The notes under the pieces are model-generated. The model was not told the origin of the DNA. It saw nothing but the letters and a program-made list of their open reading frames with translations, and did not search any database. From contig NZ_BCRQ01000028.1 of assembly GCF_001552675.1 (NCBI RefSeq), positions 1-36,964 on the forward strand: 36,964 nt of DNA. The letters run 5' to 3'. Below are positions 14,743 through 23,399 of this stretch, one piece after another. Position numbers and translations under genes: made by a program. Position 1 is the stretch's first letter, and the number at the start of each line of letters is the position of its first letter. This DNA comes from Alicyclobacillus sendaiensis NBRC 100866 (lineage in GTDB: Bacteria; Bacillota; Bacilli; Alicyclobacillales; Alicyclobacillaceae).

Positions 14743-15156
14743 TCAAGCGTTATCCTCATCGCTCGGCTCGCGCTTGTTGTCTTCCACCAAGAACTTCGCC
14801 ACCTCATCCGGGATGGGCGTGTCCGACTTTGCCTGGACGAGATCGGCCGCCTGCTTCGCCGAGTCTTGCGCTTTCTGCATCGACCGTTTTGTGCCATCCC
14901 CCACGGCCCTGGATGCTTTTTGGACCCACTGGCGGGTCGACTCGGCGGACACGCCCGATGGCTTGGCCAAGCGCTCCACCGACGCCTTCATCGGGCAGAA
15001 TCCTGTGACGGCTTCCGCGATTTTCATCGCGCCGAACCCGGCGAGCAGCGCGCGCGTGAGTGCGGATTGACGGCGGCCATAGACCGCGGAAGACAAGCTC
15101 GCGACGCCGGTGGCAAGGCGCAGGTATCGATCCGCAGGATGCATCTTGCTCTGCAT
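14743..15156 (-). CDS. DUF2892 (YgaP-like membrane domain) protein
   Basis: The product has 137 residues. Residues 5-55 fit DUF2892: HPADRYLRLATGVASL, a hydrophobic stretch, and the ending EAVTGFCPM with the typical G-F-C-P. This domain forms two short membrane helices in YgaP, where it is fused to a rhodanese; here it has no rhodanese but a hydrophilic, Lys/Glu/Asp-rich tail (about 56-137). ATG at 15156 was chosen because AGGAGG lies 6 nt upstream; an ATG two codons earlier abuts that site. It diverges from clpP. Confidence 0.75.
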   Translation of the reverse strand: MQSKMHPADRYLRLATGVASLSSAVYGRRQSALTRALLAGFGAMKIAEAVTGFCPMKASVERLAKPSGVSAESTRQWVQKASRAVGDGTKRSMQKAQDSAKQAADLVQAKSDTPIPDEVAKFLVEDNKREPSDEDNA

Positions 15157-15260
15157 GACCATCCTCCTCTCGCGGGAATATCCACAGTATCCCGCGCACC
15201 GGGGATTGGCATGCCGAGAGCACATCCCTGCATTGGAAACTTAGTTGACTTTGACTTACC

Positions 15261-15289
15261 TTGATGAAATGGCAAGACGGTGGCATAAT
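15261..15289 (+). promoter_or_regulatory. Sigma-A promoter of clpP
   Basis: -35 TTGATG (15261-15266), 17-nt spacer, -10 CATAAT (15284-15289), about 35 nt before the start codon after allowance for the start of transcription. Two abutting TTGACT hexamers (15245-15256) lie just upstream. No standard CtsR box (tandem TTTGACC heptads 3 nt apart) is present. Confidence 0.7.
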
Positions 15290-15329
15290 GGTTATTGTAG
15301 TACCGTAGACGAAAAGGAGGCTTGAGCGC

Positions 15330-15908
15330 ATGAGTCTCATCCCGTACGTAATCGAGCAGACGTCGCGAGGAGAGCGAAGCTACGACATTTACTCGCGCCT
15401 GCTGAAGGATCGGATCATCTTCTTGGGCACGCCCATCGACGACGATGTCGCGAACGCGGTGGTCGCGCAGCTTCTGTTCCTCGCCGCGGATGATCCGGAC
15501 AAGGACATCCAGATGTACATCAATAGTCCGGGAGGATCGGTGTCCGCAGGCCTCGCGATATATGATACCATGCAGCACATTAAGCCCGACGTGAGCACCA
15601 TGTGCGTCGGAATGGCGGCGAGCATGGCGGCCGTTCTCTTGGCCGCGGGTGCGAAGGGCAAGCGGTATGCGCTTCCGAATTCCGAGGTGATGATCCACCA
15701 ACCGCTGGGCGGCGCGCGTGGTCAGGCCTCGGACATTGAAATTCACGCACGGCACATCCTGAAGACGCGGGAACGCCTCAATCGGATTTTGGCGGAACGG
15801 ACGGGACAACCGCTCGAGCGGGTCGCGCAGGACACGGATCGCGACAACTTCATGTCGGCGGAGGAAGCAAAGGCGTACGGATTGATTGACGAGGTCATTT
15901 ACCGCTGA
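15330..15908 (+). CDS. clpP: ATP-dependent Clp protease proteolytic subunit
   Basis: The product has 192 residues, standard for ClpP. The catalytic triad is visible at canonical positions: Ser98 in GMAASMA, His123 in MIHQP and Asp172 in TDRDNF. ClpP forms a double heptameric barrel that degrades proteins fed by ClpX or ClpC. The hydrophobic pocket residues and the handle helix ([15 protein letters not shown]) are intact. AAAAGGAGG lies about 9 nt before the ATG. It is monocistronic, closed by a hairpin at 15923-15953. Confidence 0.98.
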   Translation: MSLIPYVIEQTSRGERSYDIYSRLLKDRIIFLGTPIDDDVANAVVAQLLFLAADDPDKDIQMYINSPGGSVSAGLAIYDTMQHIKPDVSTMCVGMAASMAAVLLAAGAKGKRYALPNSEVMIHQPLGGARGQASDIEIHARHILKTRERLNRILAERTGQPLERVAQDTDRDNFMSAEEAKAYGLIDEVIYR

Positions 15909-15922
15909 CACGAAATCCGCTC

Positions 15923-15953
15923 ACGGCCGAGGCGCGTCAGTTGCCTCGGCCGT
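15923..15953 (+). terminator. Terminator hairpin after clpP
   Basis: ACGGCCGAGGC (15923-15933) and GCCTCGGCCGT (15943-15953) form a perfect 11-bp stem with a 9-nt loop, followed by CTGACTT. It ends just before the ribosome-binding site of the cysteine desulfurase. Confidence 0.6.
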
Positions 15954-15975
15954 CTGACTTCAGGGGGGAGTCAAG

Positions 15976-17127
15976 GTGGCGGACGAGCTGTATTTCGACT
16001 ATGCGGCGACCGCGCCGGTGCGCCCCGAGGTGCGAGAACGGATGGCCGAGTGGTTGGACATCTACGGAAATCCGTCTTCGCTTCACCGGATGGGGATGCG
16101 CGCCGAGCGCGCTCTGCGGCGCGCGCGGGACCAAGTGATGCAGAGCCTCGGGGCGCGAGATGGCCGCGTGGTGTTCACCGGTGGGGGGACGGAGGCGAAT
16201 AACCTCGCCGTCTACGGCGTCGCGCGCGCCTATGCGCAGCGCGGACGCCACATCGTGACATCGGCCATCGAGCATCCGGCGGTCCGCGAGGCGATGGCGG
16301 ATCTGGAGCGCGAGGGTTTCGAGATCTCCTACGTGCGCCCCAACCGGCGCGGCGATGTGTCCGCCGAAGAGGTCCTGCGCCACGTCCGGGATGACACCAT
16401 CTTGGTTTCCGTGATGCATGTGAACAACGAGACCGGGGCCGTGCTGCCCGTGGAACGGATTGCGGATGAACTCCAAGCACATCCCAAAGTGGTGTTTCAC
16501 GTCGACGGGACGCAGGCGCTGGGGAAAATTCCTGTTTCGCTCGCGCGCACGCGCATCCACCTGTACGCCGCTTCCGGGCACAAACTGGGGGCGTTGAAAG
16601 GCGTCGGCGCGCTTTACGTCCACGGCAGCCTTCGGCTGAAACCGCATGTGGTTGGCGGGGGCCAGGAATTCGGCCTGCGGTCGGGCACGGAAAACGTCCT
16701 CGGTGCCCTGTCGTTTGGGGAAGCCGCCTCGCGTGCGGTCCGCGAGATGGAGAGCGACGTGGACGCCGAGCAGAAGCGAGAGCGCCTGGCGCGCGCCCTC
16801 GAGGAACTCGGTTACGTGCTTGTGAACCCTGACCATCACTCGCCGTACATCCTGTGCGCGGCGTTGCCCGGGGCGCGTGGGGAAATCTTGGTGCACGCTT
16901 TTGAGGAAAAGGGCCTCTATGTGTCCGCAGGGAGTGCCTGTTCGAGTGGCAAACATGGACGGGAGCCCAGTCACGTTCTCACGGCCATGGGTGTCAAACC
17001 GGAACTGGCACTTGCGGCGATTCGTTTCTCGTGGCATCCTGGCACTCGAATGTCGGAGATCGAGCACGCCATTGAAGTTGTCCGCGAACGGACGGCTTGG
17101 GTCAAACAAGCGCTAGGCATACGGTAG
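15976..17127 (+). CDS. Cysteine desulfurase (NifS/IscS class, NifZ-like)
   Basis: The product has 383 residues. It is a PLP enzyme that takes sulfur from cysteine as a persulfide. His100 (AIEHPAV), the PLP Lys203 in SGHKLGALKG, and the catalytic Cys322 in SAGSACSSGKHG are present. The RSGTEN substrate loop is intact. GTG 15976 follows GGGGGGAG. It lies directly upstream of thiI with only 12 nt between them; this matches the B. subtilis nifZ-thiI pair, in which the desulfurase supplies sulfur for 4-thiouridine in tRNA. No iscU or sufU is adjacent, so a dedicated NifZ role is the best inference. Confidence 0.93.
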   Translation: MADELYFDYAATAPVRPEVRERMAEWLDIYGNPSSLHRMGMRAERALRRARDQVMQSLGARDGRVVFTGGGTEANNLAVYGVARAYAQRGRHIVTSAIEHPAVREAMADLEREGFEISYVRPNRRGDVSAEEVLRHVRDDTILVSVMHVNNETGAVLPVERIADELQAHPKVVFHVDGTQALGKIPVSLARTRIHLYAASGHKLGALKGVGALYVHGSLRLKPHVVGGGQEFGLRSGTENVLGALSFGEAASRAVREMESDVDAEQKRERLARALEELGYVLVNPDHHSPYILCAALPGARGEILVHAFEEKGLYVSAGSACSSGKHGREPSHVLTAMGVKPELALAAIRFSWHPGTRMSEIEHAIEVVRERTAWVKQALGIR

Positions 17128-17139
17128 GAGGAACGGGAT

Positions 17140-18342
17140 TTGTTGTACGATCATCTCTTGGTCCGGTACGGCGAATTGACGACGAAGGGCGCAAACCGCG
17201 CCGAGATGGAACAGCTTTTGGAGCGCAACGTGCGGCGCGCGCTGTCCCAATGGCCGGACGTGAAGGTGACGCGCAGTCAGCAGCGCATCGTCGTTCAGCT
17301 CAACGGGGCCCCGGTCGATGCGACGCTGCAAAAGCTGCAGCAGGTGTTTGGGATCTCGTCCATCTCGCCCGTCGCGGTCGCGCCGCTCGATCTCGCGGCC
17401 ATCCAGCGGACGGCCGTCGAGGTCGCCAAGCGCGAGCTCATGGACAAGTCCACGTTCAAAGTGGAGGCCCGGCGGGGATTTAAAGGATTTCCCCTGGACA
17501 GCCCCGCGCTTCAGAAGGCCGTCGGAGCGGCCGTTCTGCGCGCGCTGCCGCACATTCGCGTGGACGTTCATCACCCTGACGTGGTGATTGAGGTGGACGT
17601 CCGCAAGTCCGCCGCCTACCTGTATCCCAGCCGGGTGCCAGGGCTCGGCGGCTTTCCGGTCGGCATGAGCGGCAAGGGACTGGTTTTGCTCTCCGGCGGG
17701 ATCGACAGCCCGGTGGCGGCTTGGAAGGCGATGAAGCGAGGACTGGCCCTGGAGCTTGTCCATTTTCACAGCTTCCCCTTCACCAGCGAGCGAGCGCAGC
17801 AAAAGGTGGAGGACCTCGCGGCCGTGCTGACGCAGTGGGGCGGGCCGATGAAGCTCCATCTCGTGTCCGTCACGGCCATTCAGGCGGAGATCCAGCGGGC
17901 TGCGCCCGAGGGACTCAGGACCATCCTGCTCCGCCGCATGATGGTGCGCGCGGCGTCGCGAATCGCGGACGAAGTGGGCGCCGGAGCGCTCGTGACCGGG
18001 GATAGCCTCGGACAAGTCGCGAGCCAGACCCTCGCCGCATTAAATGCTGTCGATCGCGTCACGGATTACACGATCCTGCGGCCGCTCATTGCGGAGGACA
18101 AGCTCGAGATCATTGAACTGGCCAAGCGTATGGGGACCTATGAGATCTCCATCCTCCCGTTTGACGACTGCTGCTCGCTGTTTGCGCCGAAGCATCCGAA
18201 GACGAATCCGAAACAGAGCGACTTGGAGCGAGCGGAGGCGCGCATGGATGTGGAAGGGCTCATCGCAGAAGCGGTCGCCTCGCGCGAAGAGAAGCTCGTG
18301 CGCGCGGATGAAGATGTGTCCGCGAGCGCAACCTATCGGTGA
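17140..18342 (+). CDS. thiI: tRNA 4-thiouridine synthase ThiI
   Basis: The product has 400 residues. It has an N-terminal ferredoxin-like domain, a THUMP domain (about 60-165, KVEARRGFKGFPLDS) and a PP-loop ATPase domain with SGGIDSP at 185-191. ATP adenylates U8 of tRNA before thiolation. It has no C-terminal rhodanese domain, as usual in Firmicutes; a CC pair in DDCCSLFAPKHP may take part in sulfur transfer. TTG 17140 lies 8 nt after AGGAGG (17126-17131). It forms a unit with the cysteine desulfurase upstream. Confidence 0.96.
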   Translation: MLYDHLLVRYGELTTKGANRAEMEQLLERNVRRALSQWPDVKVTRSQQRIVVQLNGAPVDATLQKLQQVFGISSISPVAVAPLDLAAIQRTAVEVAKRELMDKSTFKVEARRGFKGFPLDSPALQKAVGAAVLRALPHIRVDVHHPDVVIEVDVRKSAAYLYPSRVPGLGGFPVGMSGKGLVLLSGGIDSPVAAWKAMKRGLALELVHFHSFPFTSERAQQKVEDLAAVLTQWGGPMKLHLVSVTAIQAEIQRAAPEGLRTILLRRMMVRAASRIADEVGAGALVTGDSLGQVASQTLAALNAVDRVTDYTILRPLIAEDKLEIIELAKRMGTYEISILPFDDCCSLFAPKHPKTNPKQSDLERAEARMDVEGLIAEAVASREEKLVRADEDVSASATYR

Positions 18343-18367
18343 CTCGTCTTGCCGTGGAGGGATGCGG

Positions 18368-18613
18368 ATGCGATGGCTTCGGCTCGCGTTTCGACTGTTC
18401 CGCGTGGCGTCGACCGTCTACGCGTTATCGAACGCATCGCGCCTCACGCGGGCGCTGTACCTCGGCAGGCTGGCCTGGCGAGCCATCCGCCGAAAGCCGC
18501 TGTTGGATCGCCCGCCCCGGGTCGTCATTGAATACGTGGGCGCGAAATCGCCGTACATCTATCGGCGGCGCGGTTGGCGCAGAATTCGCCCAGGCCATCG
18601 CGCAGAACCGTAG
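18368..18613 (+). CDS. Small basic protein of unknown function (81 aa)
   Basis: ATG 18368 is placed 6 nt after GGAGGG (18356-18361), 25 nt after the thiI stop, so it is probably the last gene of the thiI unit. The protein is very rich in Arg (about one residue in four) and ends YRRRGWRRIRPGHRAEP. A mildly hydrophobic N-terminal half (LRLAFRLFRVASTVYALS) might be an amphipathic membrane-binding helix. Strong composition bias makes chance possible in this GC-rich DNA; the good ribosome-binding site is the main support. No family is recognised. Confidence 0.45.
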   Translation: MRWLRLAFRLFRVASTVYALSNASRLTRALYLGRLAWRAIRRKPLLDRPPRVVIEYVGAKSPYIYRRRGWRRIRPGHRAEP

Positions 18614-18665
18614 TCGCCTCGAGCCCTTGCTTCTGTTTAAGTCTCCTCGCCGATGGGAATAACAA

Positions 18666-18708
18666 ATGGTAGCGTCGGAATAATTCCGACTGGCGACCAT
18701 CGTTTTGA
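18666..18708 (+). terminator. Terminator-like interrupted palindrome before the rsfA-like gene
   Basis: The inner repeat GTCGGAAT-A-ATTCCGAC (18674-18690) is perfect, and ATGGT (18666-18670) pairs with ACCAT (18696-18700) outside it. CGTTTTG follows, so it can act as an intrinsic terminator for the thiI unit. An operator role for the next gene is also possible. Confidence 0.5.
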
Positions 18709-18725
18709 AAGGCCGGTGAGACCCG

Positions 18726-19391
18726 ATGAGCGAGACGAGACAGAAGGACAGGGCGATGCGCCAAGACGCGTGGACGACAGAAGACGACGAGATTCTAGCG
18801 GAGATCGTCCTGAAACACATCAAGGAAGGTAGCACCCAGCTGGCCGGTTTCAACGAAGCGGCGAGGCGGCTCGGAAGAACGGCGGCCGCGTGCGGCTTCC
18901 GCTGGAACGCGTGCGTGCGCAAGCAACAGCGTTACCGGATTGAGCTGGCCAAAGAGGAACGCAAGAAGAACAAGTCGCAGCGCGTGCAGGCGCAGCTCGA
19001 AGGAGGCGACGCCGATCACCCGACGGCGACGCTCATGACGTGGGCTCAGGTGCTGCGCTTCTTGCGCCAGGAGAAAAACACTGCCCAAGAGTGGGCGTCG
19101 AGGTGGCGCAGCGCAGAACGGCAGTTGAACGAGTGGAAGGCGAAGTACGAGGCGCTCGAGGCCGACTACAAGCGCGTCTGCGAAGAACTGCGCGAACTGA
19201 AGTCTACGCACGACGCCATCACTCGGGACTACAAAGCGCTTGTGGAGATCATGGATCGGGCGCGAAAAGCCGCGCTGTTGGATGATGATCTCCTCGGTGC
19301 GAAGTTCGCCGAAGGGTTTATGTATCGAATTGACGAGTACGGCAATCTCGAGCGGATTATGACCGGTGAGCGCATGGAGCAGGCTGAGTAG
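18726..19391 (+). CDS. RsfA-family (Myb-like) prespore transcriptional regulator
   Basis: The product has 221 residues. The N-terminal Myb/SANT-like domain (about 11-70: RQDAWTTEDDEILAEIVL, then LGRTAAACGFRWNACVRKQ) is the hallmark of RsfA and its paralogue YlbO. A coiled coil follows (about 105-190, EWKAKYEALEADYKRVCEEL). In B. subtilis RsfA tunes sigma-F genes in the forespore. ATG 18726 has an acceptable upstream site; ATG 18756 (MRQDAW) with GAAGGA before it is an alternative. The next gene, a germination protein, is 95 nt downstream. Confidence 0.88.
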   Translation: MSETRQKDRAMRQDAWTTEDDEILAEIVLKHIKEGSTQLAGFNEAARRLGRTAAACGFRWNACVRKQQRYRIELAKEERKKNKSQRVQAQLEGGDADHPTATLMTWAQVLRFLRQEKNTAQEWASRWRSAERQLNEWKAKYEALEADYKRVCEELRELKSTHDAITRDYKALVEIMDRARKAALLDDDLLGAKFAEGFMYRIDEYGNLERIMTGERMEQAE

Positions 19392-19485
19392 GCTTGCTCC
19401 TTTTTTGATGCCGGCGCTGTGCCACTCGGTTGGCGCATGCGATGATACGCCGCGAGCCATCCTACGAGCGAGGATGGTGAGAGGC

Positions 19486-20775
19486 ATGCGGCTTGCGTTC
19501 CGTTGGCCACGCGCGGCATCACGATGGCTCACGCTCGGCCTGGCCCTGTTCGCGCCGTGGACGACGACGGGTTGCTATGATCGCCAGGAACTGGAGCAAC
19601 AGGCGTTTGTGAGTGTGCTCGGGATCGACAAGGCGCCAGGCGGCCTAATCGACTGCACGCTTCGCATCGCGCAGCCGGTCAACCCGACCGGGGCGAATTC
19701 GCGTTCCGGAGCTCAGCCACTCGCCGGCAAGGAGCCGGTCACGGTGCGCGCGCGGAGCATCCCCGAAGCGATGATGATAGCGAACGGCTCGGTGGAACGT
19801 TCCATCACGTTTTCGCACCTGTCCCTCATCGTGTTCGGAGAAGACCTGGCGAAGGAGGGCGTGGAGCCGTACATTGAGGCACTCACGCGTTACCGCGAGT
19901 TTCGACGGACGGTGCCCGTGTCGGTGTCGAAGGGCAAGGCGAGTGAGTCGATGAAGGCCTTTCAGCCCATGCTCGATTCGGCCATCACCCGTATTGCGGA
20001 TGGGGTGGCCCTTGTCTCGCAGCGGACCGGGATTGCGCCGGTGTGCCCGATTCAATCTCTGATTGACGGCATGGAGAACCCGCACGAGGATGCCATTGCG
20101 CCGATCTTCGCGGTCAACCAGAACGTACAAAAAGGTGAAATGCCGGATACGCCTGGACTGTCGTACCGCGCGGGCGAGGTGCGCCGAGAAGGCGGCAATC
20201 CCGTGGATTGGATGGGAGCGGCCGTGTTTCGCGAGGACCGCATGGTGGACGAGCTGACGGGGACCGACTGCCTCTACCTGCGCCTGCTTCAGGGCGGGGT
20301 GCACCACGCCACGCTGACCCTGCAAGATCCAGAGGATCCCTCGCGAGACATCGGCCTGGAGCTTCACAAGGAGCGGCCGGCGGAGTACCAGGTGAAGCTA
20401 TCCAATCCCATGATCATCACCGCGCATGTGCCGGTGGACGTGGACGTGATCAACATCTCGTCGACGCGCAATTACGCCGATCCGGCCGCGCGCCAGAAGC
20501 TCGAGGCCGAGCTCGACAAGCAGGTGTCCGATCGCATGGAGCGGCTTTTGAAGCGATTGCTCGTCGTCGATCACGCCGACGTGATCCCGGTCTCGAAGGC
20601 CATCCGCAGCCAGTTCATGACCTATCAACAGTTCGCGGCGTTTCCGTGGGAAGAAAAGCTGAAAACGGCCAAGATCCAGGTGGACGTTCAGATACATGTT
20701 CGCCGTTTCGGCGTGCAGCTTGAGCCCATCGAGAAAAAGCCGGGGTCTAGCCCATCCAGCCTCCGTCCACGGTGA
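19486..20775 (+). CDS. Ger(x)C-family spore germination lipoprotein
   Basis: The product has 429 residues. A basic N-terminus and hydrophobic stretch lead to a lipobox ending TTGC, with lipidated Cys near residue 30, followed by [19 protein letters not shown], the conserved opening of GerAC/GerBC/GerKC proteins. The C-terminal domain ends [16 protein letters not shown]-subunits act with GerA- and GerB-type membrane proteins in nutrient germinant receptors of the spore inner membrane. No A or B subunit lies beside it, so it is an orphan here. ATG 19486 was chosen; ATG 19474 is an upstream alternative. Its 3' end overlaps the convergent reductase gene by 29 nt. Confidence 0.9.
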   Translation: MRLAFRWPRAASRWLTLGLALFAPWTTTGCYDRQELEQQAFVSVLGIDKAPGGLIDCTLRIAQPVNPTGANSRSGAQPLAGKEPVTVRARSIPEAMMIANGSVERSITFSHLSLIVFGEDLAKEGVEPYIEALTRYREFRRTVPVSVSKGKASESMKAFQPMLDSAITRIADGVALVSQRTGIAPVCPIQSLIDGMENPHEDAIAPIFAVNQNVQKGEMPDTPGLSYRAGEVRREGGNPVDWMGAAVFREDRMVDELTGTDCLYLRLLQGGVHHATLTLQDPEDPSRDIGLELHKERPAEYQVKLSNPMIITAHVPVDVDVINISSTRNYADPAARQKLEAELDKQVSDRMERLLKRLLVVDHADVIPVSKAIRSQFMTYQQFAAFPWEEKLKTAKIQVDVQIHVRRFGVQLEPIEKKPGSSPSSLRPR

Positions 20776-21496
20776 GAACTTGACCGGTGATGTAGGAGGC
20801 CCGCGGGTTCAAGAGAAACGATACGGCCGCGGCCACGTCCTCGGGACGCCCGATTCGTCCAAGCGGGATCTCACGTCGCAGCGCATCGTACTCACCAGGG
20901 TCCAGGTGTTGAAGCATTCGCGTCTCGATGGGACCCGGAGCGACCGCGTTGACCCGCACCGGGACGGACGCCCACTCGCGCGCGAGCGACTTCATCCAGG
21001 CCACGACGCCTCCCTTGGCGGCCGCGTACGCGGCTTCCATGGCCGCGCCCCGGAGCGCGTACACGGAGGAGACAAAGACGCACGAGGCGTGGCGGGATCG
21101 GCGCAGGTGAGGGAACGCTGCGCGCGCAAGGTAGAACGCGGAAGAAAGGTGCTCGTCCACCACCTGGCGCCATGCCGACGTCGACATCTCGTGCACGAGC
21201 GCCCGTAGATCGCTGCCCGCGGCGTGAACGAGCAAACTCGGCGTGCCGAGCTGCGTCGCCGCGGTCACGAGCGTGACGGCCCCGGCTTCGTCCGCGAGAT
21301 TGGCCTCTACGGCAAGCGCCTCGGTGCCGAGGGCCGCGCACGCCGCGGCCGTCTGTTCGGCTTCGGCCTTTCTTCTGAAGTATCCGCACACTACTTTGGC
21401 GCCCTGCTCGGCCAGCTCGATGGCGATGGCGCGCCCAATGCCGCCCGACGCGCCCGACACGATGGCCACGCGATCCGCAAGCGCTTTTTGCTCCAT
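20747..21496 (-). CDS. SDR-family oxidoreductase, FabG-like
   Basis: The product has 249 residues. The NADP-binding motif GASGGIG is at 15-21 and the catalytic residues are Ser144, Tyr157 and Lys161 (YAAAK). The tail [14 protein letters not shown] is typical of classical 3-oxoacyl-ACP reductase-like enzymes. It might also be the YmfI-type enzyme that completes EF-P modification; the sequence alone does not decide. No fatty acid synthesis gene is adjacent. It is divergent from bshC; its own ribosome-binding site AAGGAG is rather far (13 nt). Confidence 0.88.
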   Translation of the reverse strand: MEQKALADRVAIVSGASGGIGRAIAIELAEQGAKVVCGYFRRKAEAEQTAAACAALGTEALAVEANLADEAGAVTLVTAATQLGTPSLLVHAAGSDLRALVHEMSTSAWRQVVDEHLSSAFYLARAAFPHLRRSRHASCVFVSSVYALRGAAMEAAYAAAKGGVVAWMKSLAREWASVPVRVNAVAPGPIETRMLQHLDPGEYDALRREIPLGRIGRPEDVAAAVSFLLNPRASYITGQVLTVDGGWMG

Positions 21497-21520
21497 GAGG
21501 TTTTCTCAACTCCTTACGGT

Positions 21521-21549
21521 TTTACATCCCTAGCTCCGGTTGTTATGAT
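21521..21549 (+). promoter_or_regulatory. Sigma-A promoter of bshC
   Basis: -35 TTTACA (21521-21526), 17-nt spacer, -10 TATGAT (21544-21549). Transcription near 21556 starts after the in-frame ATG at 21552, which supports the TTG start at 21591. Confidence 0.75.
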
Positions 21550-21590
21550 GAGTGTGGCCATTTTGGGTGGAGCAAAGGGGCGAGTTCTCC

Positions 21591-23228
21591 TTGAAGTGTA
21601 CGGTATACGAGGCGCCGACCGGAAATCCACTAGCCGACGCCCATTTGTTCTCCTTCGATCGCGTCCATCATCTCTACGACGATCAAGATCCGCGCGATAT
21701 CGCGACCTATCGCGCGCGCGCCGCGGATATCCTGCGCACCTACGCGCCCGACACGCGCGCGTCCTTGGTTCAAGCCTTGCGCTCGTTTCACGACGAGATT
21801 GGCGCATCGCCTGCGCAAAATCGGGCGCTTGACCGCCTGGCCCAGCCTGACGCGTTGGCGGTCGTCACGGGGCAACAGGCGGGCTTATTCACCGGCCCCA
21901 TCTACAGCCTCGCCAAAGCGCTCACCGCCATCGGCGTCGCGCGCGAGCTCGAACGCCGCCTCGAGCGCCCTGTGGTGCCGGTGTTTTGGATTGCCTCGGA
22001 GGATCACGACGCGGAGGAGGTCAACCACGCCCACGTGGTGGACCGCCTGGGCGAAGTCGCGCGCATCGAGCTTCCGCACCGGTTTCAGCCACACCAAATG
22101 ATGTACTGCGAGGTGCTGACGGCGCACGATGTGCGAGCCGCGTTGAACCAAGCCGATGCGCGGCTTTACGACGCGAGCCACAAGCTCGAGGCGCTTCACG
22201 CGGTCTGGTCCGCGTGGCGAGAGGGAGATTCCCTCGCGATGTGGTTCGCGAGATTGATGGCCCGGCTTCTCGCGGAACAGGGACTCGTGTTCTTCGATCC
22301 TTGTCTGCCGTCGATCCGGCGCCTCGCGTGGCCCGTGTTCCGCCGCGCGCTGGAGGGCGTGGAAGAAGTTGTGCGGCGGCTCGACGATGCGTACGCCGAA
22401 GTCGAACGGGCGGGCTTCGTCCCCGAGGTGATTCGCGATCCGAGGCATTCGACCGTGTTCGCCGTGATCGACGGCAAGCGGTTCGTCCTGGAGACCAACG
22501 GCCGAGGGTTTGTTGCGCGCGGCCACGGCGAAGCCGGCGAGCTGTCCAAATGGCTGGCGCGCGGCGATGTCGATCCGACCGGCTTCTCTGCCAACGTGCT
22601 TCTTCGGCCCGTCGTGCAGGATGTGGTGTTGCCCACCCTGGCGTACGTCGGAGGGCCGAGCGAGATTGCGTATTACCCACTTGCGCGCGGCGTGTTCCAC
22701 GCGCACGGGCGGCGCATGCCGCCGGTCATCCTGCGGCAGCGCATGCGCCTGGTCCCCCCCAGTGTCGCCCGCCTGCTGCGAAAGCACGACCTGTCTCTCG
22801 ACGAACTGCGCGACTCCTGCGATCTCGTGGCAACGCGCGCGATGGCCGATGTGACGGAACCGCTTCGGCGCGACATCGACGGTTGGATGGAGCGCGTGCG
22901 CTCGACGCTTCGCAGCTTGGAGGCGTCCTACGGCGCGGCGGGTCCAGATGTTCGCGCCATCCTCGAGCGACAGGAGCAGGTGGAGGAGCGCGCCTGGAGG
23001 GATCTGGAGCGGCGCATCGTTCGCGCGTGGAAGCGGCGGCGTCAGGACCAGATCCGGCAGTTGCGCCAGATTGAGCGATGTCTGTTTCCGGATGGGTATC
23101 CTCAGGAGCGGCGCCTGTGCCCGCTCAACTTCTGGAGCGAGGTCGGGACGCGAGCGTTTTCTGAGTTGCCGACGTGGAGCTCCATTTCGCAGATGGGCCC
23201 TGTAATCGACGTCGTCATGGACAACTGA
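21591..23228 (+). CDS. bshC: Bacillithiol biosynthesis cysteine-adding enzyme BshC
   Basis: The product has 545 residues, the family length. It joins cysteine to GlcN-malate in the last step of bacillithiol synthesis. Family blocks visible are VVTGQQAGLFTGPIYSLAKA (about 85-105), PVFWIASEDHDAEEVNH (about 125-142), and VLLRPVVQDVVLPTLAYVGG followed by EIAYY. The last 120 residues hold a long coiled coil. The TTG start follows AAAGGGG by about 10 nt and sits 35 nt after the predicted transcription start. No bshA or bshB is present here. A GC hairpin closes the gene. Confidence 0.95.
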   Translation: MKCTVYEAPTGNPLADAHLFSFDRVHHLYDDQDPRDIATYRARAADILRTYAPDTRASLVQALRSFHDEIGASPAQNRALDRLAQPDALAVVTGQQAGLFTGPIYSLAKALTAIGVARELERRLERPVVPVFWIASEDHDAEEVNHAHVVDRLGEVARIELPHRFQPHQMMYCEVLTAHDVRAALNQADARLYDASHKLEALHAVWSAWREGDSLAMWFARLMARLLAEQGLVFFDPCLPSIRRLAWPVFRRALEGVEEVVRRLDDAYAEVERAGFVPEVIRDPRHSTVFAVIDGKRFVLETNGRGFVARGHGEAGELSKWLARGDVDPTGFSANVLLRPVVQDVVLPTLAYVGGPSEIAYYPLARGVFHAHGRRMPPVILRQRMRLVPPSVARLLRKHDLSLDELRDSCDLVATRAMADVTEPLRRDIDGWMERVRSTLRSLEASYGAAGPDVRAILERQEQVEERAWRDLERRIVRAWKRRRQDQIRQLRQIERCLFPDGYPQERRLCPLNFWSEVGTRAFSELPTWSSISQMGPVIDVVMDN

Positions 23229-23243
23229 ACGCGAGTGACATGG

Positions 23244-23272
23244 GAGGCGATCGCGCTGCGCGCGGTCGCCTC
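23244..23272 (+). terminator. Terminator-like hairpin after bshC
   Basis: GAGGCGATCGCGC (23244-23256) pairs with GCGCGGTCGCCTC (23260-23272), 13 bp with one wobble, and a TGC loop. No T-tract follows. Confidence 0.45.
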
Positions 23273-23338
23273 GCTGCGTGAATGGGCGCGAAAAAATCGA
23301 GAGAGCGAGCAGGAGATCCGCGACGGACCGCGAAGAGG

Positions 23339-23344
23339 TATGAT
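23339..23344 (+). promoter_or_regulatory. -10 element of the mraZ (dcw) promoter
   Basis: TATGAT at 23339-23344; no convincing -35 lies at 16-18 nt. It directly precedes the MraZ boxes, so binding there would block initiation. Confidence 0.5.
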
Positions 23345-23346
23345 TG

Positions 23347-23371
23347 TGGTGGAAAGTGGGGCAAAGTGGGG
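23347..23371 (+). promoter_or_regulatory. MraZ operator: tandem AAAGTGGGG repeats
   Basis: AAAGTGGGG occurs at 23353-23361 and again at 23363-23371, with an exact 10-nt period; TGGTG at 23347-23351 is a degenerate third copy in phase. MraZ proteins bind direct TGGG[A/G]-type or AAAGTG[G/T] repeats with this period upstream of their own gene, so this is the autoregulatory site of the dcw cluster. Confidence 0.85.
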
Positions 23372-23399
23372 GACACGCGCGAGCGGGTGGTGAAGGCCG

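Noticed and set aside
18666-18700. Palindrome before the rsfA-like gene as a possible autoregulatory operator
   Set aside because: The outer pairing and following TTTT fit a terminator for the preceding genes better; no promoter overlapping it could be identified.
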